DNA from: Paenibacillus piscarius
GTDB taxonomy: Bacteria > Bacillota > Bacilli > Paenibacillales > Paenibacillaceae
Direction of reading: 5' to 3'
Length of the DNA: 64,000 nt
Assembly: GCF_022234545.1 (NCBI RefSeq)
Contig: NZ_JAIEUI010000006.1
Location: forward strand, 1 to 64,000
Positions within the stretch are counted from its first letter, which is position 1. Every line of letters starts with the position of its first letter. This document shows, in pieces, positions 34,156 through 43,429 of this stretch. The notes beneath the pieces were generated by a model. The model was not told the DNA's origin. It searched no databases and saw only the letters and a program-made list of their open reading frames with translations. Made by a program: the position numbers and the translations under genes.

Positions 34156-35127
34156 ATGAAAACAAAAAATCGTGTTACAGAGATGCTTGGAATACAATAC
34201 CCGATTGTACAGGCGGCAATGTCCTGGTTGACCGATGCTAAGCTTGTCGCAGCCGTATCCAATGCGGGAGGCATGGGGGTGATGGGGCCTCATGCGGGTT
34301 ACCAGACGCGGCCCTCCGGTCCCGATGAAGTGGGTCAAAGGATTCGCCATGAGATTCAGAAGATTAAAGCATTGACGGAAAAGCCGTTTGCGCTAAATCT
34401 ATATCTGCCTCCAGACGGCCAATCAGATCCCTATTCCCAAGCTACATTTGAGGCTGCTGTCGCGGAAGGCGTTCGATATTTTGTGACTGTTGGTTCTGTG
34501 AATAGAGCTATGGCCAGAGCAATCAAGGATAACGGCAGCATGTGGATTCATCGTGAGCTTACGCCTTCCCCGGAAGCAGCGAAAATGGCTGAGCGGCATG
34601 GTGCAGATATCCTCATTGCAACAGGGTATGATGAAGGCGGAACCATTCCCCAGAACAAAATAGGCACCTTCTCGATTGTTCCCGCGATTGTGGATGCAGT
34701 AAGTATCCCGGTTATGGCCACAGGCGGTATCAATGATATTCGTGGAGTGAGAGCGGCCTTTGCCCTTGGAGCTGAAGCGGTATATTTGGGGACACGGTTT
34801 ATCGCCTCTGAAGAATGCCCTGCTGCTGAGGCGACGAAGCAGGATATTATTCAATCCAAAGGTTCAGATCTGATTATGGTATCATCGTTTTCACGCTCCA
34901 CCCCGCATCAATTTGCCCGTGAGTTGGAGGCTATGTACCGCAATGGGGAATCCTCTGAAAATACCGAAAAGAGGATCAGTGAAAACGGGGGTGTGTCTAA
35001 AAGCATGCTGCATGGGAAGCTGGATGAAGGGGTCATCACAATCAATACAGCGATCGATCTGATTACTGAGGTGAAGAGCTGTAAAGCAATCATTCATGAA
35101 TTGATGGCTGACTTTATGAAGGAGTAG
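34156..35127 (+). CDS. nitronate monooxygenase (2-nitropropane dioxygenase family)
   Basis: FMN-dependent TIM-barrel enzyme, 323 aa, of the nitronate monooxygenase/FabK-like family, which oxidises alkyl nitronates. Motifs are YPIVQAAMSWLTDAKLVAAVSNAGGMG at the N-terminus, ILIATGYDEGGT, IPVMATGGINDIRGVRAAFALGAEAVYLGTRFIAS for the FMN phosphate, and HQFAREL near the end. ATG 34156 is preferred to 34150 because GGGGTGA is eight bases away rather than adjoining. It is divergent from a TetR gene. A role in nitro-compound detoxification is likely. Confidence 0.88.
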   Translation: MKTKNRVTEMLGIQYPIVQAAMSWLTDAKLVAAVSNAGGMGVMGPHAGYQTRPSGPDEVGQRIRHEIQKIKALTEKPFALNLYLPPDGQSDPYSQATFEAAVAEGVRYFVTVGSVNRAMARAIKDNGSMWIHRELTPSPEAAKMAERHGADILIATGYDEGGTIPQNKIGTFSIVPAIVDAVSIPVMATGGINDIRGVRAAFALGAEAVYLGTRFIASEECPAAEATKQDIIQSKGSDLIMVSSFSRSTPHQFARELEAMYRNGESSENTEKRISENGGVSKSMLHGKLDEGVITINTAIDLITEVKSCKAIIHELMADFMKE

Positions 35128-35262
35128 CTTAATTGGTTGATGCAGGATCATCTTGCATGGATATCCAAACTAATTCGAATCGATAGACCCATCGCTCCGG
35201 GACTATGCCTTTTGTTATACTTTCAAGTGTAATTATATACCCACACAGAGGAGCGCAAAGAC

Positions 35263-36006
35263 ATGAACTTTTTTAAAAAGCTGTTTGGCGGCAAAACAAT
35301 GGGAAAATCGGAAGACGGTACCACCATTTATGGTTATGACGCTCTGGATGAGCAGCAGATTACCCCTCCCTCCAATATTTTGTACATGGAGGATTTGAAC
35401 GAACATTTCAACCGTGTCTTTCCAAACCGGGAAACCGGCGTGTTCCATGAGCTGATTTCTGACATCGTACATATTGATGTGAATATTATGGAAGCGACAG
35501 CTGATGAGCCTTACCGGGTGCTGTACACCAATGGGATGAGCGATCTGCCGCTGACCCTCCCGCAGGAGATCCGTGAGGAGTATAAGCATCTGGAACGCGC
35601 GGAGCTGATGATGTTCTTGCCGGCGGACTGGCCGCTGACGCAAGAGGATTTTGAGTCGGAAGAGAACTACTGGCCCATCCGGCTGATGAAGATGCTGGCC
35701 CGGTTCCCGCATATGTATCAGACATGGCTTGGCTACGGCCATACGATCCCCAACACGGAGGATTACGAGCCCTATGCGGATAACACGGAGCTGTCCGGCG
35801 TGATCCTGTATGCTCTGCCGGAGGAGGTCAGCACCGTCCATGCGAAGGACGGCAATCAGGTTCAGGTTTATTTCCTGGTTCCGCTATTCCGGGAGGAAAT
35901 GGAGTTCAAACTAGCGTCCGGTATGGACGAGCTGATGGCCAAGCTGTTCGAGCTTCCAGAGGATTTCCTCATTCTGAATCCGAATAGACACAACGCATGT
36001 AAATAA
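35263..36006 (+). CDS. suppressor-of-fused (SUFU) domain protein
   Basis: Protein of 247 aa with a bacterial SUFU-like domain. The family pattern is HIDVNIMEATADEPYRVLYTNGMSDLPL in the first half and LIHS-like segments replaced here by TELSGVILYALPEEVSTV and VYFLVPLFREEMEFKLASG. Bacterial SUFU proteins are often immunity-like or of unknown role. No toxin partner is seen next door. GAGGAG precedes ATG 35263, and a strong terminator follows. The cellular function is unknown. Confidence 0.8.
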   Translation: MNFFKKLFGGKTMGKSEDGTTIYGYDALDEQQITPPSNILYMEDLNEHFNRVFPNRETGVFHELISDIVHIDVNIMEATADEPYRVLYTNGMSDLPLTLPQEIREEYKHLERAELMMFLPADWPLTQEDFESEENYWPIRLMKMLARFPHMYQTWLGYGHTIPNTEDYEPYADNTELSGVILYALPEEVSTVHAKDGNQVQVYFLVPLFREEMEFKLASGMDELMAKLFELPEDFLILNPNRHNACK

Positions 36007-36036
36007 CTGCCCGGATGAACGGGTTAGAAACAGCTT

Positions 36037-36085
36037 TAAAAGGCTGAGCCTAAGTCAAGGATATGACTTTGGGCTCAGCCTTTTT
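36037..36085. terminator. bidirectional terminator
   Basis: AAAAGGCTGAGCC-T-AAGTC pairs with GACTT-T-GGGCTCAGCCTTTT around a short loop. It separates convergent SUFU and FAD-oxidoreductase genes. Confidence 0.85.
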
Positions 36086-36090
36086 ATTTG

Positions 36091-37440
36091 TTAGTACCGC
36101 TCATTGATCTGCTCTCCTAACCATGCGCCTTGGCGGACAAGTCTGCGCTGCAGATCGGTGATGTCGATACTGCGCGTTTCCCGCGTGCCCGTCTTGGTCA
36201 GAATCGCCGCGGCCGTCCCGGAGGCTTCGCCCATGGCAAAGCAATTCGGCATGACCCGGGTGGAGCCTTGGGCCGCTCTATCGGTTGATATCGCTCTGCC
36301 GGCTACGATTACGTTCTGAATACCGGCCGGAAGCAAGGCGCGATAAGGAATGCCGTGCGACTCTCCCGGCGATAGACGTACCATCGTCATGCCGCTCGTA
36401 GGCTTTGCCATATGAATATCAATAAAGTAGGCATTTCGGGCAATATCGTCCGGGAACGAACGGCACGCCAGAAAATCGTCGGCGGTGACGATATAATCGC
36501 CGATGATCCGGCGGGTCTCCCGAATGCCGATCTGTTCGCCCGTCAACGTCAGGAAAGCGTTCTCAAATCCGGGAATCGCTTCCCGCAGCCAACCGGTAAT
36601 GTGTTCAACAAGCGCGCGGCCTTCGATCGCTCCGCGGGTCAGATCATCCGTATTGGTGCCATCTATCCCGAAGACATGCCCGAAATTTAAGCCTGCCGTA
36701 TGATTGTTCAGCCAGGAAATACCGGCCCAATCTCTGGCGACACGTAATCGCCCTTCGTGCTTCGCCTTGTTGATCGCATGCTTCAGATCATGACTGTGCG
36801 TCTCCACACTTGAGAGAAATTTGTTCCGGTCCAGGTTATTCAGGACAAAGCACATTGTCCCCGGCTGCAGCTCTCCATCATCCCCGCCTTTGGCGAACTG
36901 CCCGCCCGCAAGATAGGTGAGATCCGCATCGCTCGTGGCATCAATGTATATCTTCCCCTTCACCGCCTGGGTTCCGGTCTTGTTGTAAATGATCGCCGCT
37001 TCAAGGAAGCCGTCCTGCTGAAGAACTTGACCGACGAACGTATGATACAGCACTTTAACGCCAGCCTCCATCATCTTCTCGTCCAATATGCGCTTTAGAA
37101 TTTCCGCATCAATCGGCACCCAATCCAGCCGGTCCTTCCATGCTTCCTGAAACGTCTCCTCCATCCTGCTCTTCATAGCAAGCAGGATTTCCAGCCCAAT
37201 TCCACGGATTACCGGCTTGATCTGATCGGTATACGGGCAAAATGCAGGAACCTGGGAGACCGTTGCCATGCCGCCCAGGTATCCCCTTTGCTCTATCAGC
37301 AATACGGATGCCCCGTTTCTTGCCGCTGCGAGCGCTGCCGCAACTCCTGACGGTCCTCCCCCGGCAACGACAACATCCACTTCCGCGTAGACAGGAATAT
37401 CGCGCTCGGGTATTTTAAGGGTTAATGCCATATCGGTCAT
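36091..37440 (-). CDS. FAD-dependent oxidoreductase (FAD_oxidored family)
   Basis: Flavoprotein of 449 aa of the FAD-dependent oxidoreductase family often annotated next to glycan-degradation genes. The dinucleotide fold is at VDVVVAGGGPSGVAAALAAA (about 21-40), followed by EQRGYLGGMATVSQ. The C-terminal FAD contact is VIVAGRAISTDRAAQGSTRVMP, and CFAMGEASGTAAA ends the domain. The substrate is unknown; a sugar acid or alcohol is plausible because it is the last gene of an Lpl-type sugar-import operon. ATG 37440 has GGAGG eight bases upstream and is chosen over GTG 37455. Confidence 0.82.
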   Translation of the reverse strand: MTDMALTLKIPERDIPVYAEVDVVVAGGGPSGVAAALAAARNGASVLLIEQRGYLGGMATVSQVPAFCPYTDQIKPVIRGIGLEILLAMKSRMEETFQEAWKDRLDWVPIDAEILKRILDEKMMEAGVKVLYHTFVGQVLQQDGFLEAAIIYNKTGTQAVKGKIYIDATSDADLTYLAGGQFAKGGDDGELQPGTMCFVLNNLDRNKFLSSVETHSHDLKHAINKAKHEGRLRVARDWAGISWLNNHTAGLNFGHVFGIDGTNTDDLTRGAIEGRALVEHITGWLREAIPGFENAFLTLTGEQIGIRETRRIIGDYIVTADDFLACRSFPDDIARNAYFIDIHMAKPTSGMTMVRLSPGESHGIPYRALLPAGIQNVIVAGRAISTDRAAQGSTRVMPNCFAMGEASGTAAAILTKTGTRETRSIDITDLQRRLVRQGAWLGEQINERY

Positions 37441-37481
37441 TCTGACCACCTCCACCTGATTTCTTCCACTGCAGCTTTAGC

Positions 37482-39110
37482 TTACAGCACACGCGGTGAG
37501 ACCGAACGCTCTTGTTTTTTTAATTCACTCGGGGCTACGCCCCAATATTTACGAAACACTCTGGCAAAATAGCTGACATCACGATATCCGGCCGCTTCTG
37601 CTGCGTCATACACCTTAACGCCGCTGTATAGGAGCTCTTTGGCATGCTCCATACTCCGCTTCAGGAGATATTCCGAAATGGACTTCCCTTCCTCCCGCTT
37701 AAAGAGCCGGCTAAGGTAAGAGGGATTGACATATAATCTTTCGGCCAGCGTGTGCAAGGTCAGTTCTTCCTTCCCCAGCATTTCCTCCACGGCCTCGATC
37801 ACTTGTTTAACAAGCCGATGGCTGGAATGGTTTCGCTCGCGTTCCCGGTATTGGGTAATGCGGCTGGCCACTCTTTTAGACCATTCCACGATTTGCTCTT
37901 TGGAGAGCAGGGATTCAAAGGACAGAAACCTCAAATAATCCTCTTGCAGCACCTCCTGCATCGACCAGCCCCGCGATTGAATCATACGTGTAAATAAGCT
38001 GCTCAAATACAGCAAATGCTCATATATCTTTTGAGTCGAGACCGCTTGGGAGTATACATTCTTGAAATAGCAGTCCATCAGCTCAGCAACCGCTGCCGCG
38101 TGATCCGTATGAACCGCAATCTCCAGCTGTTTTTCGAACTCGGTGTCATAATGAAACGGCTGCTCCTTGCTGGTTACGTCCAGGTAAGGAACGAACACCT
38201 CATTTCCGTAAATGGCCCGCTCCTGCAGCGCACGGCGTGCCTGCCGGTAGGACAGCGAAACATGCTCCCATGAGCCTGGGGTCCCGAGTCCGGCGCTGGC
38301 GGTAAGCTTCAGGCACTCTTTCACAATGTTGAAGAGACGGGGAACGTGAACATTGATCCGCTGGATGATATCTGGAGCCGATTCTTCCGGTTGTCCCAAA
38401 AAGAGCAGTACGGTTGCTCCGTCCGCATCATTAAAGACCCGGCAGTCTTCATGCTGCAAACATTCAGCCGCTATGCATTCCAGCGAAAACTGCAGCAACG
38501 GCTGATCCGAAGACGTAAATCGTTCTCCTTGCTCGTGAATCGGATCGATTTCACATACGGCTACAGCAAACCAGGTGTAGAGGTCAAGCTCCAGATTCAG
38601 CTCCTCCATATGCTTCTTGAGCTCCCAGTCTGCATACCGGCCCTGTATCCAGTTTCTATAAAAATCATCCTGGAGCTGAGGCAGACGGTCACGCCATTTC
38701 CGCTGCAGCTCAATCATGCTGTGCTTTTCCATCAGTTCCTCTCGGATCTCTTCCGCAGCCGCAAGAATAGCATTCAAAATCTCATCGTCTCCGGCCGGCT
38801 TCAGCAAGTACTTCATGACGCCAAGCCCCACAGCAGCCTGCGCATACGGGAAATCGTCATGACCGCTTAAAATCACGATTTTCATGTGCGGCTCCTGCTG
38901 CAGCACCGTTTTCGCCAAGGTCAACCCGTCCATCTCCGGCATCTCGATATCGAGCAGCATGATATCCGGCTTCCTGCGCCCGATCATGGCCAGCGCTTCT
39001 AAGCCGTTCTCGGCAAGCGCGACCACTTCGATGCCATGCTCATTCCACGGTATATTATTGGCCAGACTATTCAAAATCCTGATTTCATCTTCAACAATCA
39101 TGAGATTCAT
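37482..39110 (-). CDS. YesN-like AraC-family response regulator
   Basis: Response regulator with a receiver domain (1-120; phospho-acceptor Asp54 in MLLDIEMPEMDG, Lys in KYLLKPAGDDEI), a long variable middle, and a C-terminal AraC DNA-binding domain. That domain contains LAERLYVNPSYLSRLFKREEGKSISEYL and AAEAAGYRDVSYFARVFRKYWGVAPSELK. The length is 542 aa, typical of YesN. Translation probably couples to the kinase gene, which overlaps it by 20 bp. Its likely target is its own operon, where direct repeats lie over the -35 region. Confidence 0.92.
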   Translation of the reverse strand: MNLMIVEDEIRILNSLANNIPWNEHGIEVVALAENGLEALAMIGRRKPDIMLLDIEMPEMDGLTLAKTVLQQEPHMKIVILSGHDDFPYAQAAVGLGVMKYLLKPAGDDEILNAILAAAEEIREELMEKHSMIELQRKWRDRLPQLQDDFYRNWIQGRYADWELKKHMEELNLELDLYTWFAVAVCEIDPIHEQGERFTSSDQPLLQFSLECIAAECLQHEDCRVFNDADGATVLLFLGQPEESAPDIIQRINVHVPRLFNIVKECLKLTASAGLGTPGSWEHVSLSYRQARRALQERAIYGNEVFVPYLDVTSKEQPFHYDTEFEKQLEIAVHTDHAAAVAELMDCYFKNVYSQAVSTQKIYEHLLYLSSLFTRMIQSRGWSMQEVLQEDYLRFLSFESLLSKEQIVEWSKRVASRITQYRERERNHSSHRLVKQVIEAVEEMLGKEELTLHTLAERLYVNPSYLSRLFKREEGKSISEYLLKRSMEHAKELLYSGVKVYDAAEAAGYRDVSYFARVFRKYWGVAPSELKKQERSVSPRVL

Positions 39111-40944
39111 GTTCCGGTTCCCCTCTCTCCTCCCGGCAGCGGTCAGCCGGTAAATCGATGATCGCCGTCGTTCCGTCCCCTTCCCCGCTGACGATCTTCA
39201 ATTCCGCCGTCTCCCCATAGTAAATGGCGATTCGAGCCTGGACATTGAGCAGCGCAAAAAACTCGGAGTTCTTCTCGGGAGGTGTCGTGTAATCCCCGAA
39301 TCTGATTCTTGCCAGGGCCTGTTGAATCCGCATAAGCCTCGACTCTGGAATCCCTCTTCCGTTATCGGTTACCTGGATGATCAGCCGGTCATTAGCCACT
39401 TCGGTGCGAATGCTTAAGACTCCGCCTTTTTTTCGCTTCTCCAATCCATGCAATATGGCATTCTCAACCAGCGGCTGAAGCAGCAGCTTCAGAATATGCA
39501 AATGCCGGCTATCCTCAGAAGCGCAGTACTCCACCGTAAACCGCTCGGCAAAACGGATTTGCTGAATCCGAATATAGTAATGAAGGTGCTTGAACGTTTC
39601 CTCTACCGTAAACGACTCCTGCCCTTTGCTCAAACTCAGCCGGAAGAAGTTCGACAAGTTGAGCACCATCGTACTGATCTCTTCCGCTTCATAATTTTTG
39701 GCTGTCCAATAAATCGAATCCAGCGTGTTGTACAAGAAGTGGGGATTAATCTGAGCCTGCAGAAATTTGAGCTCCGTCTTGGTCATTCTGAGCTGTTGCT
39801 CATAGATGTCCTTGATCAGATGACGCTGCTGGCCCGCCGTTTCATTGAAAGCATCCGTTAAATACCCTAACTCGTCCTGCCGCCCGTTCTCCAGCCTGAT
39901 ATTCAGATTGCCTTTACGCAGCTGCCGCATGCCGGACACCAGTCTTGATATCGGGGAAGCAATTCCGCTGTAGATAAACCAGGCAATCCAGACGGCAAGG
40001 ACGACGCTGAGTGCAATAATGCAGTAGGAGAAAATTTGCAGCGGCCTCGACTTATCATAAATCTCATGCTCGGGCTGGATCAGCAGCAGCGACCATCCGC
40101 TTCGCGGAGAATTCACCCGCAGAATCAATTGCTTCTCATCCGTTTCCGGGGTTTCCCGGACAAACACACTCCCTGGCTGGACGTCCCTCCATTCGAAAGA
40201 CAACGTTTCTGCAGGAGCATTCGATACGATCAACCGCTCTCGGGCATCAAACAGATAGACCTTGGAGCTGCTGTTCGCCAGCAAATGGGACAACGAGCGG
40301 AGCAACTGATTCTTCGAAATGGACAGCATGAGGACATTTTCGCCTTTTTCGCCGCGATAGAAATCCATAAGTCTCATCATAATAAGCTGATTCCGGTTAT
40401 AGATAGGATCCGGGATTCCGGACAAATTTTCTTCATGGCGTTCTGACAAGTAGTATATGCTTGCGCCATTTGCCTTCAGAGCCTCACCGTACCAGGGTTC
40501 AGGGCCTTGGGATTCACGATGCAGCAGCCCGAGCTTTGTTGAGATCAACGAGTTGGAAGGACGATGATAAATCATGGTGTCGCTTAAATATTCATTGACC
40601 ATGGTTATATTTGTAATCTCTTTCATGACACGCGTGAAGTCCATAATTGCCCCGGAGGTCAGGGTCTTCTCCTGATGGGACAGCAGGGCGGATAAATTGG
40701 TATCCGTTGCGATCAAGGTGGACAGATTATGGATGCTCTTTAAGGTCAGGTCAACAAACTCCAATGCAGAGTTCATGGCACTGAGCGTGCGTTCGCCAAG
40801 CTCCTGCTCCAAAATCCGCTGAGACTTTACATTGGCAAACATACTGAACGCCACCAGCGGCAGCAGGATGAGAAGAAAATAACAGGTAAGCCTAAACTGA
40901 ATCGACTGCTTCAAGACGTTGCGGAATTGCGTCAGCCACTTCAT
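39091..40944 (-). CDS. YesM-like sensor histidine kinase
   Basis: Membrane sensor kinase, 617 aa. TM1 is near residues 17-37. An extracellular dCache-like sensor of about 250 residues follows, then TM2 (about 295-320, IIALSVVLAVWIAWFIYSGIA), a HAMP segment (SRLVSGMRQLRKGNLNIRLENG), and a His_kinase/HATPase pair. The phospho-acceptor is in QAQINPHFLYNTLDSIYW, the N box in LLLQPLVENAILHGLEK and the G box in VTDNGRGIPESRL. Such kinases partner YesN-type regulators and respond to sugars or binding proteins. The solute-binding gene upstream in the operon fits. Confidence 0.92.
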   Translation of the reverse strand: MKWLTQFRNVLKQSIQFRLTCYFLLILLPLVAFSMFANVKSQRILEQELGERTLSAMNSALEFVDLTLKSIHNLSTLIATDTNLSALLSHQEKTLTSGAIMDFTRVMKEITNITMVNEYLSDTMIYHRPSNSLISTKLGLLHRESQGPEPWYGEALKANGASIYYLSERHEENLSGIPDPIYNRNQLIMMRLMDFYRGEKGENVLMLSISKNQLLRSLSHLLANSSSKVYLFDARERLIVSNAPAETLSFEWRDVQPGSVFVRETPETDEKQLILRVNSPRSGWSLLLIQPEHEIYDKSRPLQIFSYCIIALSVVLAVWIAWFIYSGIASPISRLVSGMRQLRKGNLNIRLENGRQDELGYLTDAFNETAGQQRHLIKDIYEQQLRMTKTELKFLQAQINPHFLYNTLDSIYWTAKNYEAEEISTMVLNLSNFFRLSLSKGQESFTVEETFKHLHYYIRIQQIRFAERFTVEYCASEDSRHLHILKLLLQPLVENAILHGLEKRKKGGVLSIRTEVANDRLIIQVTDNGRGIPESRLMRIQQALARIRFGDYTTPPEKNSEFFALLNVQARIAIYYGETAELKIVSGEGDGTTAIIDLPADRCREERGEPEHESHDC

Positions 40945-41004
40945 ACGATTCCCCCACGATTCTGCATGTCTTCATTATAGCTTAGACCCTGTTATCCGTC
41001 CTGT

Positions 41005-42498
41005 TCATTGCCCGTTGACTTCCTTCGTCATTTCCTCGCCGCCGTTTTTCTTCCAGTCTTCAACAAATTGATCAAAGCTGTCTACTGGCTGCTGGCCTAT
41101 GATGATTTTCGTGAATGCTTCGACCTCCATCTTGGACAGCTTAGGCCCGTATTTACCCATTCCTGGCGTCGGTACGCCCAGATATTGATTACGGATGGCA
41201 ACCTCGTTAATCTTGTCGACAATCTCATTCAGCTTAAACTCCATACCGAGCGAGTCCAGACGCTCTCTGGATACTTTAGAATTGAACGGTACAATCGCTT
41301 CGCCGAGCGTTAGCCGGTAAATATGCTTGTTGTGCTCATCAAAATTCGTAACCACCTTCCCGTCCTCCATATTCCATACCTCGCCCTCAAATCCGAGCAT
41401 GAGTGTGCGGTATCCGTCTCCGATCATGAAATCCATCATCTTAATGACAGCCTCCGGATGCTTGCTCGTAACCGGAATCACATTAAACCCGGCAACATAG
41501 CTGTTGCCCCAGGTTCCCTGCTTCCCGTCAGGTCCGGTAGGGTATTCGAGGGTAATCCACTCTGCATTGGGATCATTTTTCTGGTTGGTCAGGATCGGGC
41601 CGCGGGTATCATACCAGTTCCCGGAGAACAGGCCCACTTTGCCGCTGGCGACTTTCTCGTCAACATTAGCCATCTTATTTAGAGCCCACTCGGGATCAAT
41701 CAGCTTCTCCTTATAGAGCTCGGCAAGATAGCGTAGTGCTTCCTTCATTTCCGGCAGTGTGCTGGAATTCACCAATTGCCCGTCCCCTTCAGTCCATTGG
41801 CCCCGCTGGATTCCCCATGCTCCAATAAACGGAGCTACTCTGCCGAGGTTTTCCTGCAGGATCAGGCCAAACGTATCATCTTTGCCGTTTCCGTCCGGAT
41901 CATCCTGCGCAAAAGCGCGAATTACCTCTTTGTATTCTTCCAGCGTTGTCGGCGGCTTGAGGCCCAGACGGTCCAGCCAATCCTTGCGTGCAAACATGAT
42001 TTCATTGCCCGGGATCGGGTTCAGGCTGGGAATCGCATAGATTTTTCCGTCCACGGTGACGACCTTCCAGGCTTCCTCCGGGATACTTTTCTTCAGATTG
42101 GGACCGTATTCGTCGATTAAATCATTCAGAGGGGTAAGGGCTTTCTGCCGGACATAGCTTTCGAACCAATTGGCGTCATAGGACAGGAGCATATCCGGCA
42201 GATCATCGGAGGCCATAATCACGTTCAGGGCATCCCCGTAACCGTCGGCAGGAGGCGTGATCAGCTTGATGTCCAGGCCCGTGTTCTTGCGGATGTAATC
42301 AATATAAGGATTATTGTTCTCGTCCATGCCCTGCGGGAACTTCCGTCCGGCATTGCTTAATACGATATCAATGGCCTGGCGTTCTTCCTTCCCTTCGGCT
42401 CCTTCCCCCTTCGAGCCGGATGAACACGCGGACACCAGCAGCATGGAGGTCACCGCCAGAATGGATACGGATCTTTGTACAAAGATTGAGACTTTCAT
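41005..42498 (-). CDS. extracellular sugar-binding lipoprotein (LplA/YtcQ-like)
   Basis: Solute-binding protein of the family 1 type, 497 aa. The lipobox LLVSAC puts the lipidated Cys at residue 25. The mature part has NPYIDYIRKNTGLDIKLI, DLPDMLLSYDANW and IYAIPSLNPIPGNEIMFARKDWLDRLGL, typical of LplA/YtcQ-like proteins that bind complex oligosaccharides. Together with the two permeases encoded upstream it forms an importer. No ATPase gene is present; such systems usually share MsmX. AGAGGGGATTG precedes ATG 42498. Confidence 0.9.
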   Translation of the reverse strand: MKVSIFVQRSVSILAVTSMLLVSACSSGSKGEGAEGKEERQAIDIVLSNAGRKFPQGMDENNNPYIDYIRKNTGLDIKLITPPADGYGDALNVIMASDDLPDMLLSYDANWFESYVRQKALTPLNDLIDEYGPNLKKSIPEEAWKVVTVDGKIYAIPSLNPIPGNEIMFARKDWLDRLGLKPPTTLEEYKEVIRAFAQDDPDGNGKDDTFGLILQENLGRVAPFIGAWGIQRGQWTEGDGQLVNSSTLPEMKEALRYLAELYKEKLIDPEWALNKMANVDEKVASGKVGLFSGNWYDTRGPILTNQKNDPNAEWITLEYPTGPDGKQGTWGNSYVAGFNVIPVTSKHPEAVIKMMDFMIGDGYRTLMLGFEGEVWNMEDGKVVTNFDEHNKHIYRLTLGEAIVPFNSKVSRERLDSLGMEFKLNEIVDKINEVAIRNQYLGVPTPGMGKYGPKLSKMEVEAFTKIIIGQQPVDSFDQFVEDWKKNGGEEMTKEVNGQ

Positions 42499-42534
42499 AT
42501 GACAATCCCCTCTCTTTTCATGTTACATGCAGTT

Positions 42535-43416
42535 CTAGCCTTTCACGGATCCAAGCATAATCCCTTTGACAAAATGCTTCTGCAGAAACGGATACACGAT
42601 CAGGATCGGAACTGTGCTGGCAATCAGCGCCGCAGCCTTCAACGACTCGAGGGCCAGCAGGGTGCTGTCGATATTGGCGGAGTACCCGTTGTTATTGCTG
42701 ATGTTCGATTGATTGAACATGATCAGCTCACGCAGATACACCTGCAGCGGGAAGAGGTTCCGGTCCGTCACATACAGGACGGTGTCAAAGAAGGCATTCC
42801 AATGTCCGACCGCATGGAACAAGGTAATGGTTGCAATGACCGGCATAGATAACGGAACGACGATCCGGACGAGCGTTCCGATATTGGAGGAGCCGTCAAT
42901 CTTGGCGGATTCCTCCAATTCGGGCGGCACGCCTTGAAAGAAATTTCTCATAATAATAACATTGAACGCGCTAACCGCTCCAGGAATGATATAGACCCAG
43001 AAGGAATTCAGCAGCCCGGTCGCTTTTACGACCAGAAAGGTTGGAATCATGCCCCCGTTGAACAGCATCGTGAACACAATCAGGAACATGATCGCTGATC
43101 GTCCTGTAATATAAGCCTTGGACAGCGGATAGGCCAGCATACAAGTGATCACCACATTCAAGAGTGTGCCGATGACCGTGCGCAGCATACTGACCTTGAA
43201 GGCATTCACAAAAGCATGCTCGCTCAGCACCTTCACATACGCTTCGAAACTGAAATCTACAGGCCATAACGTCACCCTGCCGGAGGTTATCGCCTGATGA
43301 CTGCTGAAAGACTGGGCCACGATATGCAGGAATGGCAGGAGCGCAAGCAGAGCAATGAAACCCAGGATCAGGTGATTAATCCTCGATGCCAGGCGTTCCC
43401 CCCTGGTAAGTCTCAT
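42535..43416 (-). CDS. ABC sugar permease, LplC/YtcP-like
   Basis: Carbohydrate ABC transporter permease, 293 aa, of the MalG/LplC type with six predicted membrane helices. The cytoplasmic EAA-like loop is PPELEESAKIDGSSNIGTLV, which contacts the ATPase. The C-terminus FLQKHFVKGIMLGSVKG is characteristic of the LplC branch. ATG 43416 is chosen because GAGGGGGTGA lies just upstream and MRLTRGERL is a usual start; the frame continues to 43452. It overlaps nothing but lies 13 bp after the LplB-like gene. Confidence 0.92.
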   Translation of the reverse strand: MRLTRGERLASRINHLILGFIALLALLPFLHIVAQSFSSHQAITSGRVTLWPVDFSFEAYVKVLSEHAFVNAFKVSMLRTVIGTLLNVVITCMLAYPLSKAYITGRSAIMFLIVFTMLFNGGMIPTFLVVKATGLLNSFWVYIIPGAVSAFNVIIMRNFFQGVPPELEESAKIDGSSNIGTLVRIVVPLSMPVIATITLFHAVGHWNAFFDTVLYVTDRNLFPLQVYLRELIMFNQSNISNNNGYSANIDSTLLALESLKAAALIASTVPILIVYPFLQKHFVKGIMLGSVKG

Positions 43417-43429
43417 AGATTCACCCCCT

